Notes under the pieces: model-generated
Databases searched by the model: none
Told to the model about the DNA's origin: nothing
Seen by the model: the letters and a program-made list of their open reading frames with translations, nothing else
Part shown: piece after piece, positions 43,208 through 52,686 of the stretch
How positions within the stretch are numbered: position 1 is the stretch's first letter
Layout of the letters: each line of letters starts with the position of its first letter
Made by a program: the position numbers and the translations under genes
NCBI GenBank assembly: GCA_022846075.1
Contig: AP025582.1
Span: forward strand, 2,108,001 to 2,172,000
DNA from: Oscillospiraceae bacterium
GTDB taxonomy: Bacteria > Bacillota > Clostridia > Oscillospirales > Oscillospiraceae
Direction of reading: 5' to 3'
DNA length: 64,000 nucleotides

Positions 43208-44338
43208 ATGGACATTGTTGACGAACTCAGGCAGAGACAAACAGCCCTGGAGGGTATCATGCGCGACCTGGCGCTTGATGCGGTCACCATTGTTGGAAAC
43301 AGCGCTGTCGGCCCCATTTCTTATGGTTGTTTCAGGTATTTTACCGATCATCGCACGTACTATCACCTTCAAGCACTGGTAGCCCGCCCCAGCGAGGAGA
43401 TGGCAATCTGTGTCGGGTCCATCCTTCACCTTGACGGCGTTCGCAGCAAAGGGTTTGAGGACATTCGTCTGGGCCCGGACATTCTGGGAAGCGTGCTGTC
43501 GGTGCTTTCCGAGCAAAAGATTCACAGGCTGGGTGTCTCCTTTGAGATGCTGCCCGCCAACTGGGAACTGGCAATCAAGGAAAAGTTTCCCGACATGGAA
43601 CTTGTTGATATCACAGACGATATCTTTGCGCTGCGCAACGTACATAGTAATTATGAGATCGAGTGCATTAAGGAATGCGCCAAAATGACAGATACGGCTT
43701 ACGCCGCGGTGTGCGCCATGGTAAAGCCCGGCGTACGTATGAGTGACCTGCACGCCGAAATGGACTATGCCATGAAAAAGGCAGGGGCAGAGGAGACCTT
43801 CACCTTAATGACCAATGGTGTATTTTCCTACAAGGATAATCAGCTGCCCTGCCTCCAACCATTTAGCTGGCCCGATGACCGCATTGTACAAAACGGCGAC
43901 TGCATTGGTATGGAAATCACGCCGAGGTACAAGGGATACTGGACGCAGCTAGCCCGCACCGTCTGTGTGGGCGAAATGAACCAGGACCTTAAGAAGGCCC
44001 ACGAGCTCCAGCTTAAAGCCATCGACTTTGCCGTTGAAATGTTTAAACCGGGGGCCAGGCTAGAGGCCATCCTCAAGGCCCTTTGGTCGTTCACACAAGA
44101 GCATGGGTATATCCCCAAGCTGCCATTTGGCCATATTGTAGGGCTGGATCTGGATGAGGGGGGCCGCGGCTCCCTGGAGAGCAAGCTGGTCATCCAGAAG
44201 GGCACAAATTTTGTGCTCCACCCCACCATGGTTCTGGACGATATGGATTACAGCATTTTCTGGGGCGACCCCTATCTGGTGACCGACGGGGGCGCCGTGC
44301 GTATGAATGACAGCAGCACTGAGCTGCTCGTACTGTAA
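43208..44338 (+). CDS. M24/creatinase-fold protein without most metal ligands (copy 1)
   Basis: A 376-residue protein with creatinase N-domain (to about residue 140) and pita-bread C-domain. Aligned with aminopeptidase P, the metal-binding Asp-Asp pair is replaced by Glu and Gln (MEITPRYKGYWTQLARTV), the His is kept (GHIVGLDL), and both Glu ligands are gone (LHPTMV, FWGDPY). That pattern resembles metal-free creatinase rather than a peptidase. ATG 43208 is chosen (AAAGGAAG 5 bases before). Together with copy 2 and TRAP system 2 it probably hydrolyses a small C-N-bonded substrate. Confidence 0.85.
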   Translation: MDIVDELRQRQTALEGIMRDLALDAVTIVGNSAVGPISYGCFRYFTDHRTYYHLQALVARPSEEMAICVGSILHLDGVRSKGFEDIRLGPDILGSVLSVLSEQKIHRLGVSFEMLPANWELAIKEKFPDMELVDITDDIFALRNVHSNYEIECIKECAKMTDTAYAAVCAMVKPGVRMSDLHAEMDYAMKKAGAEETFTLMTNGVFSYKDNQLPCLQPFSWPDDRIVQNGDCIGMEITPRYKGYWTQLARTVCVGEMNQDLKKAHELQLKAIDFAVEMFKPGARLEAILKALWSFTQEHGYIPKLPFGHIVGLDLDEGGRGSLESKLVIQKGTNFVLHPTMVLDDMDYSIFWGDPYLVTDGGAVRMNDSSTELLVL

Positions 44339-44354
44339 GCGAGGAGGCACAGCT

Positions 44355-45494
44355 ATGTTCAGTGAAAACGAGCGCAAAAGACGACTGGATGCCGCTGCTC
44401 AGCTGATTAAGGATGAGGGGCTTGAGGCAATTTACCTCATTGGCAACGGAACCGTTGGCACCAATTCGTTCGGATGTTTCCGCTATTTTACCGACAACCG
44501 TGTATTCTTTTATCTCTCCAGCGCAGTTATTACGCCTGATGGTAACATCATCGGTGTAGTAAACAATCAGATGGGGCGGCTCAATCTGATTCGAAGTTCC
44601 TTCGTCCGTGAGGCCATCATTAATGGCGACCAGGTGGATGGTGTCGTGGAGATACTGAAGTCCCACGGTATCACCAAGGGACGGCTGGGCGTCTTCTTTG
44701 AGGTTTTGCCATCCGCGTGGATGCACAGGCTCCAGACCGCCATGCCCGAACTCGAACTTGTTGATGTCTCCGAGCAGGTTTTTGCGCTGCGCACCCAGAA
44801 GAGCGCAGAAGAAATTGAGGCCCAGCGGATCTGCGGTAAAATTGCCGATGCCGGCTATAAAGCCCTGTGTGAGGCCGCAAAGCCCGGCGTCCGAGAGAAT
44901 GAAGTCGTGGCGGCGGTGGATCGAACCATGCAGAAACTTGGGATGGAAGAGTCTTTTATGCTCATTACCTCCGGCCGCTTTTCCGCTGAAAAACATGGAC
45001 TTCCTACGCTTCATAATACCGCCTCCATTAACAGAGTCATCGAAGCCGGCGACAGCGTAGCGATGGAAATCACGCCACGGTACAGAGGCTATTGGACCCA
45101 GATCGTCCGCACGATCAGCGTCGGCGAGCCCAACGCCGATCTTGACGAGTTCCGCCGCATTATTGTCGGTGCCATCGACGCCGCCAAGACGATTTTGAAA
45201 GCCGGTATCCCTGTGGGAGATGTTGTGAAGAAAATGCGCCAGTATATCGAGGGAGAGGGGTATCGGCTCAGTATGCCCTGTGGCCACATTGCGGCCATCG
45301 ATCTGAATGAAGAACGGCTGGTGGAGGACAACACCCGTCCGCTGACTCCCGGGATGCTGGTCATCATCCATCCCACCGTTTTGAACGACAAACTGTCCAG
45401 CGGCATCTTTTGGGGCGAGTCGTATCTCATCACCGAAGAGGGATACGAAGCCGTAATGGAAAGCCCCAGCGAACTTCATATTTCCCAGGCTTAA
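44355..45494 (+). CDS. M24/creatinase-fold protein without most metal ligands (copy 2)
   Basis: A 379-residue paralogue of the preceding gene (shared GCFRYFTD near the start and MEITPRYRGYWTQIVRT near residue 240). The same four metal ligands are missing and the histidine in CGHIAAIDL is kept. The start at ATG 44355 follows GAGGAGG, 16 bases after copy 1. Two diverged copies side by side suggest either a heterodimer or two steps with related substrates. A function as Xaa-Pro peptidase is unlikely given the ligand losses. Confidence 0.85.
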   Translation: MFSENERKRRLDAAAQLIKDEGLEAIYLIGNGTVGTNSFGCFRYFTDNRVFFYLSSAVITPDGNIIGVVNNQMGRLNLIRSSFVREAIINGDQVDGVVEILKSHGITKGRLGVFFEVLPSAWMHRLQTAMPELELVDVSEQVFALRTQKSAEEIEAQRICGKIADAGYKALCEAAKPGVRENEVVAAVDRTMQKLGMEESFMLITSGRFSAEKHGLPTLHNTASINRVIEAGDSVAMEITPRYRGYWTQIVRTISVGEPNADLDEFRRIIVGAIDAAKTILKAGIPVGDVVKKMRQYIEGEGYRLSMPCGHIAAIDLNEERLVEDNTRPLTPGMLVIIHPTVLNDKLSSGIFWGESYLITEEGYEAVMESPSELHISQA

Positions 45495-45558
45495 TGGTCA
45501 GGCGTTTCAATAAACCGGAAGCAGATACCTAAAATGAAGAAGAAAGGAAAATGGAAAA

Positions 45559-46596
45559 ATGAAAAACAAGAAACGAATCGCACTGTTCCTCACTCTGGCC
45601 CTGTCCGCATCTCTTCTTGCCGGCTGTGGAGACGCAGCAGGCGACACCCCCGGCGGCGGAGACAACACCGAGACGATTACCCTGCGCGCCTCCACTCCCA
45701 CTGATCCCGGCACCGGCTGGACGGTCTGCCTTGAGACCATTGCCGAGGAAGTCAGCAAGAATACCAATGGCAAGTATAAGATCGATGTCTATCCCAACGC
45801 GTCTCTGTCCGAAAGCAGCGAAAAGACCATGACGGAGCAGACTTATGCCGGAACCCTCGACATGTGTGTGACCCCTGCCTCCCTGGCCTCGGCCGAGTGG
45901 GGCGCATTTTCCATCCCTTTCATGTTTGATGACCGCGACCACATCTGGCGCGTCTGTGAGACTGATGTGGTCCAGGGTATGATGGACCGGATGGAAGAGA
46001 AGGGCATGAAGGCTCTGGGCATTGTGGAGAATGGTTTCTTCCAGATCACTAACTCCGTCAAGGAAATCAAGGTCCCTGCGGACTGCGCGGGGATTAAGCT
46101 CCGTACGCCCCAGGCCCAGTCCTCTATCGACCTGGCTAATATGATGGGCTTCAACCCCGTTTCCGTCAGCTCCGGTGAGCTCTACGTCGCGTTGCAGCAG
46201 GGAACTGCCGATGCCCAGCAGAATGCCATGAGCACCATTTACTCCAAGGGCTTTTATGATGTACAGAAATACCTTACCGTCATCAACTATAACTGGAGTC
46301 CCGCTCTGGTGGGTATGAACCTGGATCTGTGGAACAGCATGGATGCTGAGACCCAGGAAATCTTCAGGGCCGCTATTGAGAAGGGTTGTCAGGTCTGTAA
46401 TGACAAGCTGGCGGCTGAGGATTCCGAGTACATTGCCAAGCTGGAAGAAAAGGGTATGCAGGTCTACGTCTGCACTCCGGAAGATATTGCGGTCTGGAAG
46501 GACACGCTGAAAGACGTTGCCGAGGTTTACAAGCCTTCTGTGGGCGAGGAACTGGTCGATGAATTTGTAGCGGCTGTGGAGGAATGCCGGCAATAA
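45559..46596 (+). CDS. dctP: TRAP transporter solute-binding lipoprotein (DctP), system 2
   Basis: A 345-residue binding protein with lipobox LAGC (Cys near residue 22) and a mature start ITLRASTPTDPGTGW. The DctP region PADCAGIKLRTPQAQ has the conserved arginine. It begins 64 bases after the second creatinase-fold gene on the same strand and opens a complete second TRAP system, which should import the substrate of those enzymes. Confidence 0.94.
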   Translation: MKNKKRIALFLTLALSASLLAGCGDAAGDTPGGGDNTETITLRASTPTDPGTGWTVCLETIAEEVSKNTNGKYKIDVYPNASLSESSEKTMTEQTYAGTLDMCVTPASLASAEWGAFSIPFMFDDRDHIWRVCETDVVQGMMDRMEEKGMKALGIVENGFFQITNSVKEIKVPADCAGIKLRTPQAQSSIDLANMMGFNPVSVSSGELYVALQQGTADAQQNAMSTIYSKGFYDVQKYLTVINYNWSPALVGMNLDLWNSMDAETQEIFRAAIEKGCQVCNDKLAAEDSEYIAKLEEKGMQVYVCTPEDIAVWKDTLKDVAEVYKPSVGEELVDEFVAAVEECRQ

Positions 46597-46680
46597 GCAA
46601 TGTACCATTGCTTGGACGATACTTTCATTCGATACATTCTGTTCTGGTAAAATTGCCAATAATGAAAGTGGAGATTTTCT

Positions 46681-47208
46681 ATGAAAGTAATTCATTCGAT
46701 TCTGGATGTCATTAAAAAGGTGGAATACGTGCTGCTCGTCACGATTCTTGCCGCAATCGTGCTTGCAACCTTCCTGCAGGTTGTCGGCCGCTACACGCCT
46801 CTCCCCTTCTCCAGCAAGTTTGAGGAGTTGGCTACATTTTCTTTTGTTTGGGTAACCATGATTGGCGCCGGTGCATGTGTGCGGGAAGGCGGCCATATGA
46901 CCATGGACTTCATGGTTTCCTTTGTCCCCGAGAATAAAAGGGTCTTCTTTAAACTCCTCAATGACGTGGTCGCATTGCTGATCGGAGCCGCCATCGTCTA
47001 CTGTGCGGCTATGCTGATCCCCAAGCTGCGCCGAACCGGCATGACCTCCGCCGCCATGGATCTCCCGCTATGGATCCAGAATCTATCGATTCCTGTGGGG
47101 GGAGCACTGATCTCCCTTTGGGGATGTGTAAACATCGTTGAGGACATTAGACACATCGTGAAAAAAGAACCCCTGACAAACAAAAGCGGCGCGGGCAAGG
47201 AGGAATGA
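46681..47208 (+). CDS. dctQ: TRAP transporter small permease (DctQ), system 2
   Basis: A 175-residue protein with four membrane helices; VVGRYTPLPFSSKFEELATFSFVWVTMIGAG is the typical DctQ second-helix region. An 84-base gap separates it from dctP, and it ends 3 bases before dctM. It is the small membrane subunit of system 2. Confidence 0.93.
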   Translation: MKVIHSILDVIKKVEYVLLVTILAAIVLATFLQVVGRYTPLPFSSKFEELATFSFVWVTMIGAGACVREGGHMTMDFMVSFVPENKRVFFKLLNDVVALLIGAAIVYCAAMLIPKLRRTGMTSAAMDLPLWIQNLSIPVGGALISLWGCVNIVEDIRHIVKKEPLTNKSGAGKEE

Positions 47209-47211
47209 TTT

Positions 47212-48492
47212 ATGATTGCGCTGATGATCATTGTATTCTTTGTTCTGCTGCTGCTCGGTGTACCCATTATCTATACCCTGCTGGCCTCCTCTATTGTGGC
47301 ATATATTGCTTTTTCGCCCAGGGATTTGATCACCGTGGTCCAGAATATGTATTCCGCCAACGAGTCCTTTGCTCTGCTGGCAATTCCCTTGTTTATTCTC
47401 TCGGGAATGCTTATGTCCGGCGGCGGTATCAGCAGGCGGTTGGTCAACTTTTTTGAAAAGCTGATGGGGTTCATGTCCGGTGGATTGGCGATTGTCGCCA
47501 TTGTAGCCTGCGTGTTCTTCGGCGCGCTGTCCGGTTCCGCCCCGGCCACGGTGGCTGCCATCGGTTCCATAATGATTCCCTCCATGGTGGAAAAGGGATA
47601 TGATAAGGCGTGGACCGCAAATCTGCTGGCCGCCACCGGCACATTGGGGTGCGTGATTCCGCCGAGCATTCCCCTGGTGCTCTATGGTGTACTGGCCCAT
47701 ACCTCGGTGACGGCACTGTTCACCGCCGGCGTGATCCCCGGGCTTATTACCGGCCTGTGTTACTGTGTGTATGCGCATATCAAATGCAAAAAAGAGGGCA
47801 TTGGAAAAGCGCAAAAGTATTCCGCCCAAGAAATTTGGAAGAGCTTTGTGGATGCCATCTGGGCATTGCTGATGCCCGTTATTATTCTGGGCGGCATCTA
47901 TTCCGGCGTGTTTACTGCCACCGAAGCCGCAACTGTCTCGGTGGTCTACGCGTTGATCGTAGGTATTTTTGTCTATAAAGAAATCAAGTTCAAGGACGTG
48001 TCCAAAATTTTCTTCCAAGCCGCGAAATCCTCCGCGTCCATCCTGATGATCATTACCACTGCAGCCTCCTTTGCAACAATCCTGACCAGAAACAACATTC
48101 CCACCATCGTGGCAAACTGGATCATCGGGTTTGCGAAAACCCCGGCCATGTTCTGGCTGGCCTTCAGTGGCTTTATGCTGATTCTTGGTATGTTCATGTC
48201 GGTATCCCCGGCCTTGGTCATTCTGACCCCGATCCTAAGCCCGGCCGTAACCGCCCTGAACATCGATCCCATTCACTTCGGACTGGTGTTTGTCATCTGG
48301 ATGTGTATTGGTACCATTACGCCACCCTTTGGATCCAGTGTGTTCATAACTTGCGGCATTACGAACATTTCCTCCGCAGAGGCATTTCGAAAGATTATCC
48401 CGTTTGTGATCATCTTCACTGTTGTAGTGATTCTACTTATGGCGTTCCCAGAAATTACGCTCTTCTTACCCAGGCTCTTTGGACTGGTATAA
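47212..48492 (+). CDS. dctM: TRAP transporter large permease (DctM), system 2
   Basis: A 426-residue protein with about 12 helices. FFGALSGSAPATVAAIGSIMIP, LGCVIPPSIPLVLYG and IGTITPPFGSSVFITCGI are DctM landmarks. It closes the IclR-M24-M24-TRAP operon. Both DctM proteins in the window have the same organisation but differ in the selectivity-region residues, so different substrates are likely. Confidence 0.95.
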   Translation: MIALMIIVFFVLLLLGVPIIYTLLASSIVAYIAFSPRDLITVVQNMYSANESFALLAIPLFILSGMLMSGGGISRRLVNFFEKLMGFMSGGLAIVAIVACVFFGALSGSAPATVAAIGSIMIPSMVEKGYDKAWTANLLAATGTLGCVIPPSIPLVLYGVLAHTSVTALFTAGVIPGLITGLCYCVYAHIKCKKEGIGKAQKYSAQEIWKSFVDAIWALLMPVIILGGIYSGVFTATEAATVSVVYALIVGIFVYKEIKFKDVSKIFFQAAKSSASILMIITTAASFATILTRNNIPTIVANWIIGFAKTPAMFWLAFSGFMLILGMFMSVSPALVILTPILSPAVTALNIDPIHFGLVFVIWMCIGTITPPFGSSVFITCGITNISSAEAFRKIIPFVIIFTVVVILLMAFPEITLFLPRLFGLV

Positions 48493-48934
48493 AATGCCGG
48501 GGGCAGACGTTATTGAAACGCAACGGCAAAGGGACAGAAGCGAGTTTTCTCCCTGCCATATGTACAGTCCTGTTTTGCAGTTCATTTTTTAAGGTTCTGA
48601 CTAAATAAAATTCCATTGGCGGTTCTTGAAGTATACCCAATCTTGTAGCCCTCTGCGATAGCCAGAGAAAATTGCTGGCTATCCGCAGGGGGCTACTGTA
48701 AAAATTGACATACGCCAGGAACCATCTCGGCGTCAGGCGGTCTAAAGGTGTAGTCAGAGTGCAGCACTTGCGCGCGTTCCGCACAAAATTTGCTGACACA
48801 AGCCTGCGCACCCCTTATGGCAGTCTGGCCAAGCTCCTGCCCGCCGCCAACCGAGGGAACAGCACCACTGTCGCCTTTATCAGCGGCGGTGCCCATGGTA
48901 TGACCTGCAAAATCCAAGGATATGGAGGTTTCCT
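48493..48934. other. Intergenic region with a long hairpin, possible gene remnant
   Basis: No credible gene. A strong imperfect palindrome pairs 48645-48665 with 48675-48696 (GTAGCCC..CTGCG.ATAGCCAG against CTGGCTATCCGCAGGGGGCTAC) with no T run. Sequence on both sides gives short open frames with no recognised domains; it may be a decayed insertion. Confidence 0.55.
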
Positions 48935-50272
48935 ATGAATGTACAGGAACTATATCAGCAGAAACTCTGTACAGCCGAGTCGGCTGTCAAACTGGTCAAG
49001 AGCGGGGACTGGGTAGATTACAGCCAGACCTGCTCCTTCCCTGAGGCCCTGGATGCCGCCTTGGCCGCCCGGCGGAATGAGTTGACCGATGTCAAGATCC
49101 GCAGCGCCATCTCCATGAAGCCAGTGCAGGTGGTGGAACAAGATCCTGAGCACAAAGCGTTTACCTTCAACGTTTGGCACTGCTCTGGCCTGGATCGAAA
49201 GTATGTGGACAAGGGTCTGGCCTACTATACTCCCATGCTGTTCCGCGATAACGGCTCATATTATACCAAGGGTTTTGCCCCTGTAAATGTGGCTATGGTC
49301 TCTGTTGCCCCTATGGATAGGCATGGAAACTTTAATTTTGGCCTTACCAACTGCTGTATGCAGGAAATTATGAATGTGGCTGAGCATATAATTCTGGAAG
49401 TAAATGAATCCATGCCCGTCATCTGTGGCTCCGCCGCGGACCACATCCACATCTCCAAAGTGGATGCCGTGGTGGAGGGCGGCAAGGAAATCCCTTGTGT
49501 CCAGCTTCCGCCCGCCACTGAAATGGACCGCAAAATAGCAGCTAATATCTTCCCCTATCTGCGGGACGGGATTACCCTTCAGTTGGGTATCGGCGGTATG
49601 CCCAACGCCTTAGGTACCTTAATCGCGGACTCCGACCTAAAGGATCTCGGCATGCACACCGAACTCATGAGTGATGGCTATCTGAAACTTTATCAGGCCG
49701 GTAAGATCACCAATCGCAGAAAGGAACTGGATAAAGGCAAAGGCGTGTTCTCTATCTGCAACGGATCTCGTGAGCTCTACGATTTCCTGGACCACAACCT
49801 GGATGTCATGTCCGCCCCTATGCGATATGTGAATGACCCCTGCGTGCTTCGCCAGCTAAAAAATTTCGTATCCATCAACAGCTGCATCGCCATGGATCTC
49901 TACGGCCAAGTCTGCTCCGAAACTGCCGGCATCCGGCATATCAGCGGCACTGGAGGTCAGTTGGATTTTGTCACCGGTGCTTATGCTTCCGACGGAGGCA
50001 AGGCTTTTTTGGCCATGTCATCCACCTATCAGGACAAGCAGGGCGTAATACACTCCCGTATCCTGCCTAAATTTACCGAGGGCGATGTGATCACCACGCC
50101 CCGCACCCAAGCCCCCTATATGGTAACCGAATATGGCGTGGCCTGCCTGTCCGGCCTGACAACCTGGCAGCGGGCAGAGGCTATTATCTCGATTGCTCAC
50201 CCTGATTTTCGCGAGGAGCTGATACGTGCCGCTGAGAAGCAGCACATCTGGCGCAGCTCCAATCGCAAGTGA
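48935..50272 (+). CDS. Acetyl-CoA hydrolase/transferase family protein (class I CoA-transferase)
   Basis: A 445-residue class I CoA-transferase of the 4-hydroxybutyrate/butyryl-CoA:acetate type. GIGGMPNALGTLI, the glutamate-bearing stretch LGMHTELMSDG near residue 250 (covalent CoA-ester Glu) and SGTGGQLDFVTGAYASDGGKAF are present. GGAGG precedes the ATG. It could release acetate or butyrate while forming acyl-CoA. It lies alone between a hairpin region and a mobile-element remnant, and the physiological acid is not clear. Confidence 0.9.
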   Translation: MNVQELYQQKLCTAESAVKLVKSGDWVDYSQTCSFPEALDAALAARRNELTDVKIRSAISMKPVQVVEQDPEHKAFTFNVWHCSGLDRKYVDKGLAYYTPMLFRDNGSYYTKGFAPVNVAMVSVAPMDRHGNFNFGLTNCCMQEIMNVAEHIILEVNESMPVICGSAADHIHISKVDAVVEGGKEIPCVQLPPATEMDRKIAANIFPYLRDGITLQLGIGGMPNALGTLIADSDLKDLGMHTELMSDGYLKLYQAGKITNRRKELDKGKGVFSICNGSRELYDFLDHNLDVMSAPMRYVNDPCVLRQLKNFVSINSCIAMDLYGQVCSETAGIRHISGTGGQLDFVTGAYASDGGKAFLAMSSTYQDKQGVIHSRILPKFTEGDVITTPRTQAPYMVTEYGVACLSGLTTWQRAEAIISIAHPDFREELIRAAEKQHIWRSSNRK

Positions 50273-50419
50273 GAGGCTTAGTTTGTCAATTTTTAAAGCA
50301 CCCTTGAAGGCGGAAAACACTTGCAACCACAGGGATCGAACGGTATACTTTAGGTAAGGGAAAGGAGCTGACCCGATAAGCTGAGGCTTCGGTCGACGAT
50401 CTGACGAGCTGGCCGGTAC

Positions 50420-51030
50420 ATCCGCACAACAAGGCACCGTGAAAAGGACATGGTAGGAATTGCTACTGAAGGCTCTGTTTTTCTTCTGGCATCGCATGGC
50501 CAGAAAGAGCCGCACGAAGCCCAGGGCTTTGACGGTACGGCAGACAGTGGCGATACTGGCCCCTATGTCACGGCATATGGCCCGAAGGCTGGGATGGCTG
50601 CGAGTGCTGTTCCCAGTCTGAAGGTACAAGTAGAGAGCCGCCACAAAGACACTGCTTTTCATAGGCGTGTCAAAGACGCTCCAGGGGATCAAGGTAACCC
50701 TTTGGAGACAGAAAGGAGGCATTGGTAGACGCCAACGGCGTAGACCATGCGTCCAAGCCTCTCATTGTAGCGGTAGGTGTTGATATGGGCTATGTACCCG
50801 GCATCCGACAGTTCAGAGATTGCTTTTCGGGCAGTTGTTACGGACATTCCGACGAGGGCGGCCAACGTGTCCAGGGACTTCCGGCAGCAGCCAAATGGAT
50901 TCCGGCAGCTGTGCAGGACGGCCCCCAGGCGGCGGGCGCTGAAGCTGAGAGAAGCGTCCAAAATAAGCTCATTGGGGAGCTTGAACGCAGCGTGAGACCT
51001 ACGATACTTTGACAAATCTTTTCCCTCCAA
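50420..51030 (-). pseudogene. Frameshifted helix-turn-helix protein of mobile-element type
   Basis: Two overlapping minus-strand frames give one continuous two-winged-helix protein. The first half (from 51030: MEGKDLSKYRRSHAAFKLP, then a DTLAALVGMSVTTARKAISEL helix-turn-helix) runs out of frame at 50689. The second half continues in another frame from about 50705 (TLIPWSVFDTPMKSSVFVAALYLYL, then AICRDIGASIATVCRTVKALGFV). A single lost base in the GGGTT stretch near 50700-50705 would explain it. Such proteins are typical of integrative elements in Clostridia. The C-terminal end is unclear because the second frame runs into the antisense of the CoA-transferase. Confidence 0.72.
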
Positions 51031-51033
51031 TTA

Positions 51034-51063
51034 GGGCGTCTGCCGGTGGTGCGGCAGACGCCC
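51034..51063 (+). terminator. Hairpin with T run upstream of the HTH remnant
   Basis: GGGCGTCTGCC (51034-51044) pairs perfectly with GGCAGACGCCC (51053-51063), followed by TGACTTTTTAT. As a plus-strand terminator it lies 760 bases beyond the CoA-transferase gene, with no intact gene between. Confidence 0.65.
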
Positions 51064-51108
51064 TGACTTTTTATCAAGAGACTTAACGTTCACATGCATA
51101 ACCGCAAA

Positions 51109-51162
51109 ATATGCAGCAAGAAAGGACAGCATCGTTTGATGCTGTCCTTTCTTGCTGCATAT
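51109..51162. repeat. 25 bp perfect inverted repeat
   Basis: 51109-51133 is the exact reverse complement of 51138-51162 with a GTTT loop. There is no adjacent T run. It lies 48 bases beyond the stop of the SLC13 transporter gene, so it may be its 3-prime end structure or the trace of a mobile element. Confidence 0.8.
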
Positions 51163-51210
51163 GAACTGCCTCCGTTATGAAAAGGGCGGAGGTATAAAGT
51201 CCCAGGGCTG

Positions 51211-52668
51211 TTAAAGCAAGGCATTTGCCATGGGCCAGAAGATAAAGAACAAAAGAAGCGTACCGATAACCGCCATGGGAAGGCCTAGCTTAAGGCCGTC
51301 TTTAATCTCCAGGTAACCGGAGCCGTAGCAGATGGGCGCGCACATATAGGAGGACGGAAACATAAACGATACATTTACGGCCATGGTCAAAACCATGCCA
51401 AAGGCGGCAATACTGAAGTTGGTAACTCCGGCGGCGTTGGTTGCCTGGATCACAGGGACAAAGGCCGCGAAAAACAAAGACTGCACGACCATATTGGATA
51501 AAAATTGCGTAAGCACTACGCTGGCCACCAGAATAACCGCTATGAACAGCGCGGGAGGCAGCGAAGAGGCAATGGGGGTGAATACGTTGCCCAGGAAGGT
51601 ATTTACCCCCGTGGCATCGCTGGTAATGGTATTGCAGAACACCTGAATACCCATTACAAAAATGAGCGTAGGCATCGAGATCTGGGTAAGGCCCTTTGCG
51701 ACGTCGAAAACAGGCTTTCCCTTGACATGGACGATCGCCAGGATGGCAATGCCGAGCAGCGGAGCACAGGTGGTACCGATCGAGCTGAAATAGGCCGCTA
51801 CCCCGGGAAACACGCCGCTGAGCAGGTCGGGAGCGAGCCACATGACGACGACCGCGGCAAATACACCGATGCTGATTTTCGCTTCCGGGGAGAGCGTTTT
51901 CATCTGCGCGGCCTTCGCGTCGGGATCATATTTTTCAAACTTGGTGAAGTCGGGCTTACAGAGAAGCCGCAGAACAACGATGGTCGCAATGAAAAACAGT
52001 ACGCCAAACGGAATCCCAATTTTGCAGAAGTCCAGCATCGAAACCGGGGCCCCAGCGGAGGACATCTGGCCCAGCATGACCATGGCGATCGGATGCGAGA
52101 TCGGAGTGGAGGTGTATCCAATCACGACAAGCCACAGGGTGGCGGCGGTCAGAACCTTTCCGAAGCGGTCGCCCTCCTCATACCCCAGTTCTTTGCAGAT
52201 GGAATCAACCATAGTCATATAGACCAGTGTGACAGGCGCACAGTCCAGAAACAGGGCGACGATGAACTCCGAGAGAAGAAACATCGTGATAAACACCCAG
52301 GGCCGACCTTTGCAGATTTTCCTGCTGATAAACCAGGTGGAGATGTGGTCGATGACGCCGGTCTCAATCAAAGCGGTGTTCAGCAGCATTGCGGTAAGGA
52401 TAAATCCGAAACTCCAATGGCCATAGGTCACCGCGGCAAGGGAATTGGGATCCGAAATGCCGAACATGATGACCAGAGCGAAGGCCAGCAGCGAGGGCCA
52501 AACGGTGCTGGCAAAGACCCAAAGCCAAATGGTCGCTGCAAAAATCGCGATAATATTTACGCCTGTGGCAGTTAACCCGTTGATTTCCGGCAAGAACAGC
52601 TTGATTGCGAGAAAAATCAGGACCGCTATAAAGACGCGTATGTATTTATTTTTTGTACCTGCGCTCAC
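51211..52668 (-). CDS. SLC13/DASS-family anion transporter
   Basis: A 485-residue protein with about 12-13 helices of the divalent anion:sodium symporter family. Segments such as TAATLWLVVIGYTSTPISHPIAM and VNVSFMFPSSYMCAPICYGSGY correspond to the two halves of the family repeat, with polar hairpins near the middle and C-terminus. Substrates in the family are succinate, citrate, sulfate and similar. It ends the transcript starting with the FAD oxidoreductase and probably imports the acid that enzyme acts on. Confidence 0.9.
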   Translation of the reverse strand: MSAGTKNKYIRVFIAVLIFLAIKLFLPEINGLTATGVNIIAIFAATIWLWVFASTVWPSLLAFALVIMFGISDPNSLAAVTYGHWSFGFILTAMLLNTALIETGVIDHISTWFISRKICKGRPWVFITMFLLSEFIVALFLDCAPVTLVYMTMVDSICKELGYEEGDRFGKVLTAATLWLVVIGYTSTPISHPIAMVMLGQMSSAGAPVSMLDFCKIGIPFGVLFFIATIVVLRLLCKPDFTKFEKYDPDAKAAQMKTLSPEAKISIGVFAAVVVMWLAPDLLSGVFPGVAAYFSSIGTTCAPLLGIAILAIVHVKGKPVFDVAKGLTQISMPTLIFVMGIQVFCNTITSDATGVNTFLGNVFTPIASSLPPALFIAVILVASVVLTQFLSNMVVQSLFFAAFVPVIQATNAAGVTNFSIAAFGMVLTMAVNVSFMFPSSYMCAPICYGSGYLEIKDGLKLGLPMAVIGTLLLFFIFWPMANALL

Positions 52669-52686
52669 GATAACCCCTCCTAAAAG

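Noticed and set aside
43208-45494. Annotation as Xaa-Pro dipeptidases
   Set aside because: Four of five metal ligands are absent in both proteins, so peptidase naming would mislead.
48705-48938. 77-residue plus-strand frame and 74-residue minus-strand frame before the CoA-transferase
   Set aside because: No ribosome site and no recognisable domain; I considered a transposase remnant but could not support it.
50018-50450. Extension of the HTH remnant frame into the CoA-transferase
   Set aside because: The frame remains open only because it is antisense to an intact gene; the true C-terminus must lie before it.
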